DNA from: Legionella septentrionalis
GTDB lineage: Bacteria; Pseudomonadota; Gammaproteobacteria; Legionellales; Legionellaceae
Assembly: GCF_003989745.1 (NCBI RefSeq)
Contig: NZ_RZGS01000020.1
Coordinates: 1-45,165 of the forward strand
Direction: 5' to 3'
Length of the DNA stretch: 45,165 nucleotides
The notes beneath the pieces were generated by a model that saw only the letters and a list, made by a program, of their open reading frames with translations, was not told where the DNA came from and ran no database searches. Of the stretch, positions 43,933 through 45,165 are shown piece by piece; within the stretch, counting starts at the first letter, position 1; each line of letters starts with the position of its first letter. The position numbers and the translations under genes were made by a program.

Positions 43933-44325
43933 ATGAAAAATAAAGGCGGAAGGCCCCGAAAATTAACCTATGAAATAAAAGATGCCATCGTTGAAGGAGT
44001 AAAAAAAGGATACACTTTAAAAGCTGCGTGCAAATACGCAGGGGTTTCATACGCTTCATTAGCAAATTGGAAGAGGCTTGCAAAAACAAAAGATGCCGAC
44101 ACAATACTATATCAGGACTTAATCACTGACATCGATGCAGCAATACGCTTATTATGGCGCCAACATAGGCAACAAGGACTATCTGCTTTTAGACCAGAAG
44201 ATTTAAAGTTCAAGGCATTTAGAAAAAGGAACTATCAGCATAAAAAAGAAATTGAAGACCAAAAGATTCTTAATCTTTTTGAGCGTTTGGTTATTTTAGA
44301 AAAAAGAAAATATAAACCTTCATAG
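43933..44325 (+). CDS. HTH protein resembling phage terminase small subunits
   Basis: From ATG 43933 (AGGAG seven bases upstream) the protein has 130 residues. It opens GGRPRKLTYEIKDAIVEGV, then a helix-turn-helix (YTLKAACKYAGVSYASLANWKR, written here only to mark residues about 27-48). This is the common start of phage small terminase and related DNA-binding proteins. The C-terminal half is very basic and helical. It closes the operon. A role in DNA packaging or in regulation are both possible; no large terminase is visible. Confidence 0.65.
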   Translation: MKNKGGRPRKLTYEIKDAIVEGVKKGYTLKAACKYAGVSYASLANWKRLAKTKDADTILYQDLITDIDAAIRLLWRQHRQQGLSAFRPEDLKFKAFRKRNYQHKKEIEDQKILNLFERLVILEKRKYKPS

Positions 44326-44383
44326 GGAATATAGGGTAGGGGTTCAGCACGCCAAACTCATACCCCCTCAAAAATCAAAAGAC

Positions 44384-44764
44384 TTAGTTGCTCAACATTC
44401 TATCTGAAAATGGCCTAAAAAATTCTTTGCTGCAATGTAAGCGCGCAAAGTTTGTAAATGTTATTTGGCCATATTGTTCTTGCTGTTGAGCAATAAATGT
44501 TCCTGCATTTTGAAAATGTCCAATAATGGAAAAAGTGTTGATACCCAACCGATTTTTGTAAGTGTCTGTGATTATTCCGTATGCCACTACACTCTGAATA
44601 AAGGTATGTGACCTATTTATATAAACAGTCTTATTGTCCCAGTCAATTTTTACATAAACTGGTTGTCCCGTTTCAAATCTTCCCTGGCAAATACTTGTAG
44701 TACCTGGATAGCTATTGGATAAATTAAGCATCATGCAGCTAATTATAAATAAAATTTTTTTCAT
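44384..44764 (-). CDS. Small secreted hypothetical protein
   Basis: This 126-residue protein has a signal peptide (MKKILFIISCMMLNLSNS, cleavage near 18-20). The mature part is beta-rich with two Cys (about 26 and 110) that could form a disulfide in the periplasm or outside. It is not recognised. It lies opposite in direction to the replication operon and 10 bp downstream of the 75-residue gene, suggesting a two-gene cargo unit. Confidence 0.72.
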   Translation of the reverse strand: MKKILFIISCMMLNLSNSYPGTTSICQGRFETGQPVYVKIDWDNKTVYINRSHTFIQSVVAYGIITDTYKNRLGINTFSIIGHFQNAGTFIAQQQEQYGQITFTNFARLHCSKEFFRPFSDRMLSN

Positions 44765-44774
44765 TTAGGAAAAC

Positions 44775-45002
44775 TTAATAACAAACATTGTTACGACAAT
44801 GCATGCCCGAGCGAGGATTGCTTGCTCGGTGGCTCTGAACAAAGGTGCCATTCTTTTTGAAATAAGGCCTGATACCGCGTGTTTTGCCATAACTGCCGTA
44901 TTTAGGTGTTCTCGGTAGATGATGCCCGTACCGTTTGGCGTAGGATGGGCTGAACTGGATAAGACAAAATAACGTACTCAACAATAATATTTTTAATTTC
45001 AT
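44775..45002 (-). CDS. Small secreted basic protein
   Basis: This 75-residue protein has a clear signal peptide (cleavage after SYA, about residue 22). The mature 53 residues are rich in Arg, Lys, Gly, His and Tyr and contain RPYFKKNGTFVQSHRASNP, a pattern seen in small secreted or phage-associated proteins (xKDGTxVxxHxRxxP). Two C-terminal Cys could bond. GAGGTAATTA precedes the ATG. The end of an IS element lies only 10 bp upstream, so the native promoter has probably been lost or replaced. Confidence 0.72.
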   Translation of the reverse strand: MKLKILLLSTLFCLIQFSPSYAKRYGHHLPRTPKYGSYGKTRGIRPYFKKNGTFVQSHRASNPRSGMHCRNNVCY

Positions 45003-45012
45003 TAATTACCTC

Positions 45013-45165
45013 TGTAAACCTCCCCTTATTAGTGCCAACCTAAACTAGAGTTTTCCGACTTATTTTTAATCAACTTGTAATCAAATGGTGACAAGTCTCC
45101 CAGTGATTCATGCGGTCTTTCTTCGTTATATTCCTTCATCCATTTCCCGGTTATTTCCCGAACTT
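45013..45165 (-). mobile_element. IS3-family insertion sequence, one end visible
   Basis: The element ends at about 45013 with TGTAAACCTCCCC, starting TG as in IS3-family terminal repeats. It continues past the window. The other terminal repeat and the target duplication cannot be seen. Confidence 0.7.
45029..45165 (-). CDS. IS3-family transposase OrfB, C-terminal part
   Basis: The frame reads VREITGKWMKEYNEERPHESLG, then DLSPFDYKLIKNKSENSSLGWH and TAA at 45029-45031. The pattern W-x2-x-YN-x2-RPH-x-SLG-x-L-(T/S)P is the signature end of the IS3-family DDE integrase domain. The DDE residues lie outside the window. Confidence 0.85.
   Translation of the reverse strand, partial: VREITGKWMKEYNEERPHESLGDLSPFDYKLIKNKSENSSLGWH

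Noticed and set aside
44326..44383. cos-like or packaging site in the G/C-run segment after the HTH gene
   Set aside because: Runs of G and C (GGGTAGGGG, ACCCCC) do not form a clear symmetric site and nothing else supports packaging here.
38405..45165. Second attachment-site copy for the element
   Set aside because: I found no further copy of the tRNA-Leu 3' end inside the window; the right end must lie outside.

Overview
The window looks like a chromosome segment of a Legionella-type gammaproteobacterium. The base composition is AT-leaning. The LapG-like protease has the same Cys-His-Asp spacing that I recall for the Legionella pneumophila enzyme. An AnkH-like ankyrin/cysteine-protease protein follows asd. 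The housekeeping order (tRNAs-tig-clpP-clpX-lon-hup-ppiD, smrB/prmB-aroC, pgsA-tRNA-Gly-tRNA-Cys-tRNA-Leu) is typical of gammaproteobacteria. The genus assignment is inference; no database search was possible.

Region 1 (1-15074, minus strand) is a Lap-type surface adhesion module. In transcription order it holds a TolC/LapE-like outer-membrane channel, the periplasmic protease LapG, the degenerate GGDEF-EAL receptor LapD (4-base ATGA overlap with lapG), and then a giant repetitive adhesin. The adhesin reading frame is open for 3637 codons from 10912 to the window edge. It has a 281-residue N-terminal part with a TAAG di-alanine motif, then 34 complete Ig-like repeats of exactly 98 or 99 residues in blocks. 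By analogy with the Pseudomonas Lap system, c-di-GMP-bound LapD would sequester LapG so that the adhesin stays anchored; at low c-di-GMP LapG would cut the adhesin and release it. The inner-membrane ABC (LapB) and adaptor (LapC) are not in the window, nor is the adhesin C-terminus.

Region 2 (15160-22281, plus strand) starts with a strong consensus promoter and four tRNAs (Pro, Arg, His, Leu). Protein quality control genes follow (tig, clpP, clpX, lon), then the nucleoid protein HU and tRNA-Val/tRNA-Asp ending in a clear terminator.

Region 3 (22510-38436) is mostly core metabolism and RNA processing: ppiD, an unrecognised His-rich membrane protein behind a 24-bp palindrome, fabI, udk, smrB divergent from prmB-aroC, asd followed by a small hypothetical gene and the AnkH-like effector candidate, rne divergent from rluC across an 824-bp gap, a HAD phosphatase, pgsA, and tRNA-Gly/tRNA-Cys/tRNA-Leu.

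Region 4 (38437-45165) is a mobile element beside the 3' end of tRNA-Leu(TAA). It carries a tyrosine integrase, an unknown gene, an AlpA-like regulator with a TTG start, a small gene, a phage-type replication protein, a T7-gp4/Twinkle-like primase-helicase and a terminase-small-like HTH protein. Two small secreted-protein genes lie on the opposite strand, and an IS3-family element enters at 45013. The order int-alpA-rep-primase/helicase resembles phage satellites (PICI or P4-like). Its far end lies outside the window.
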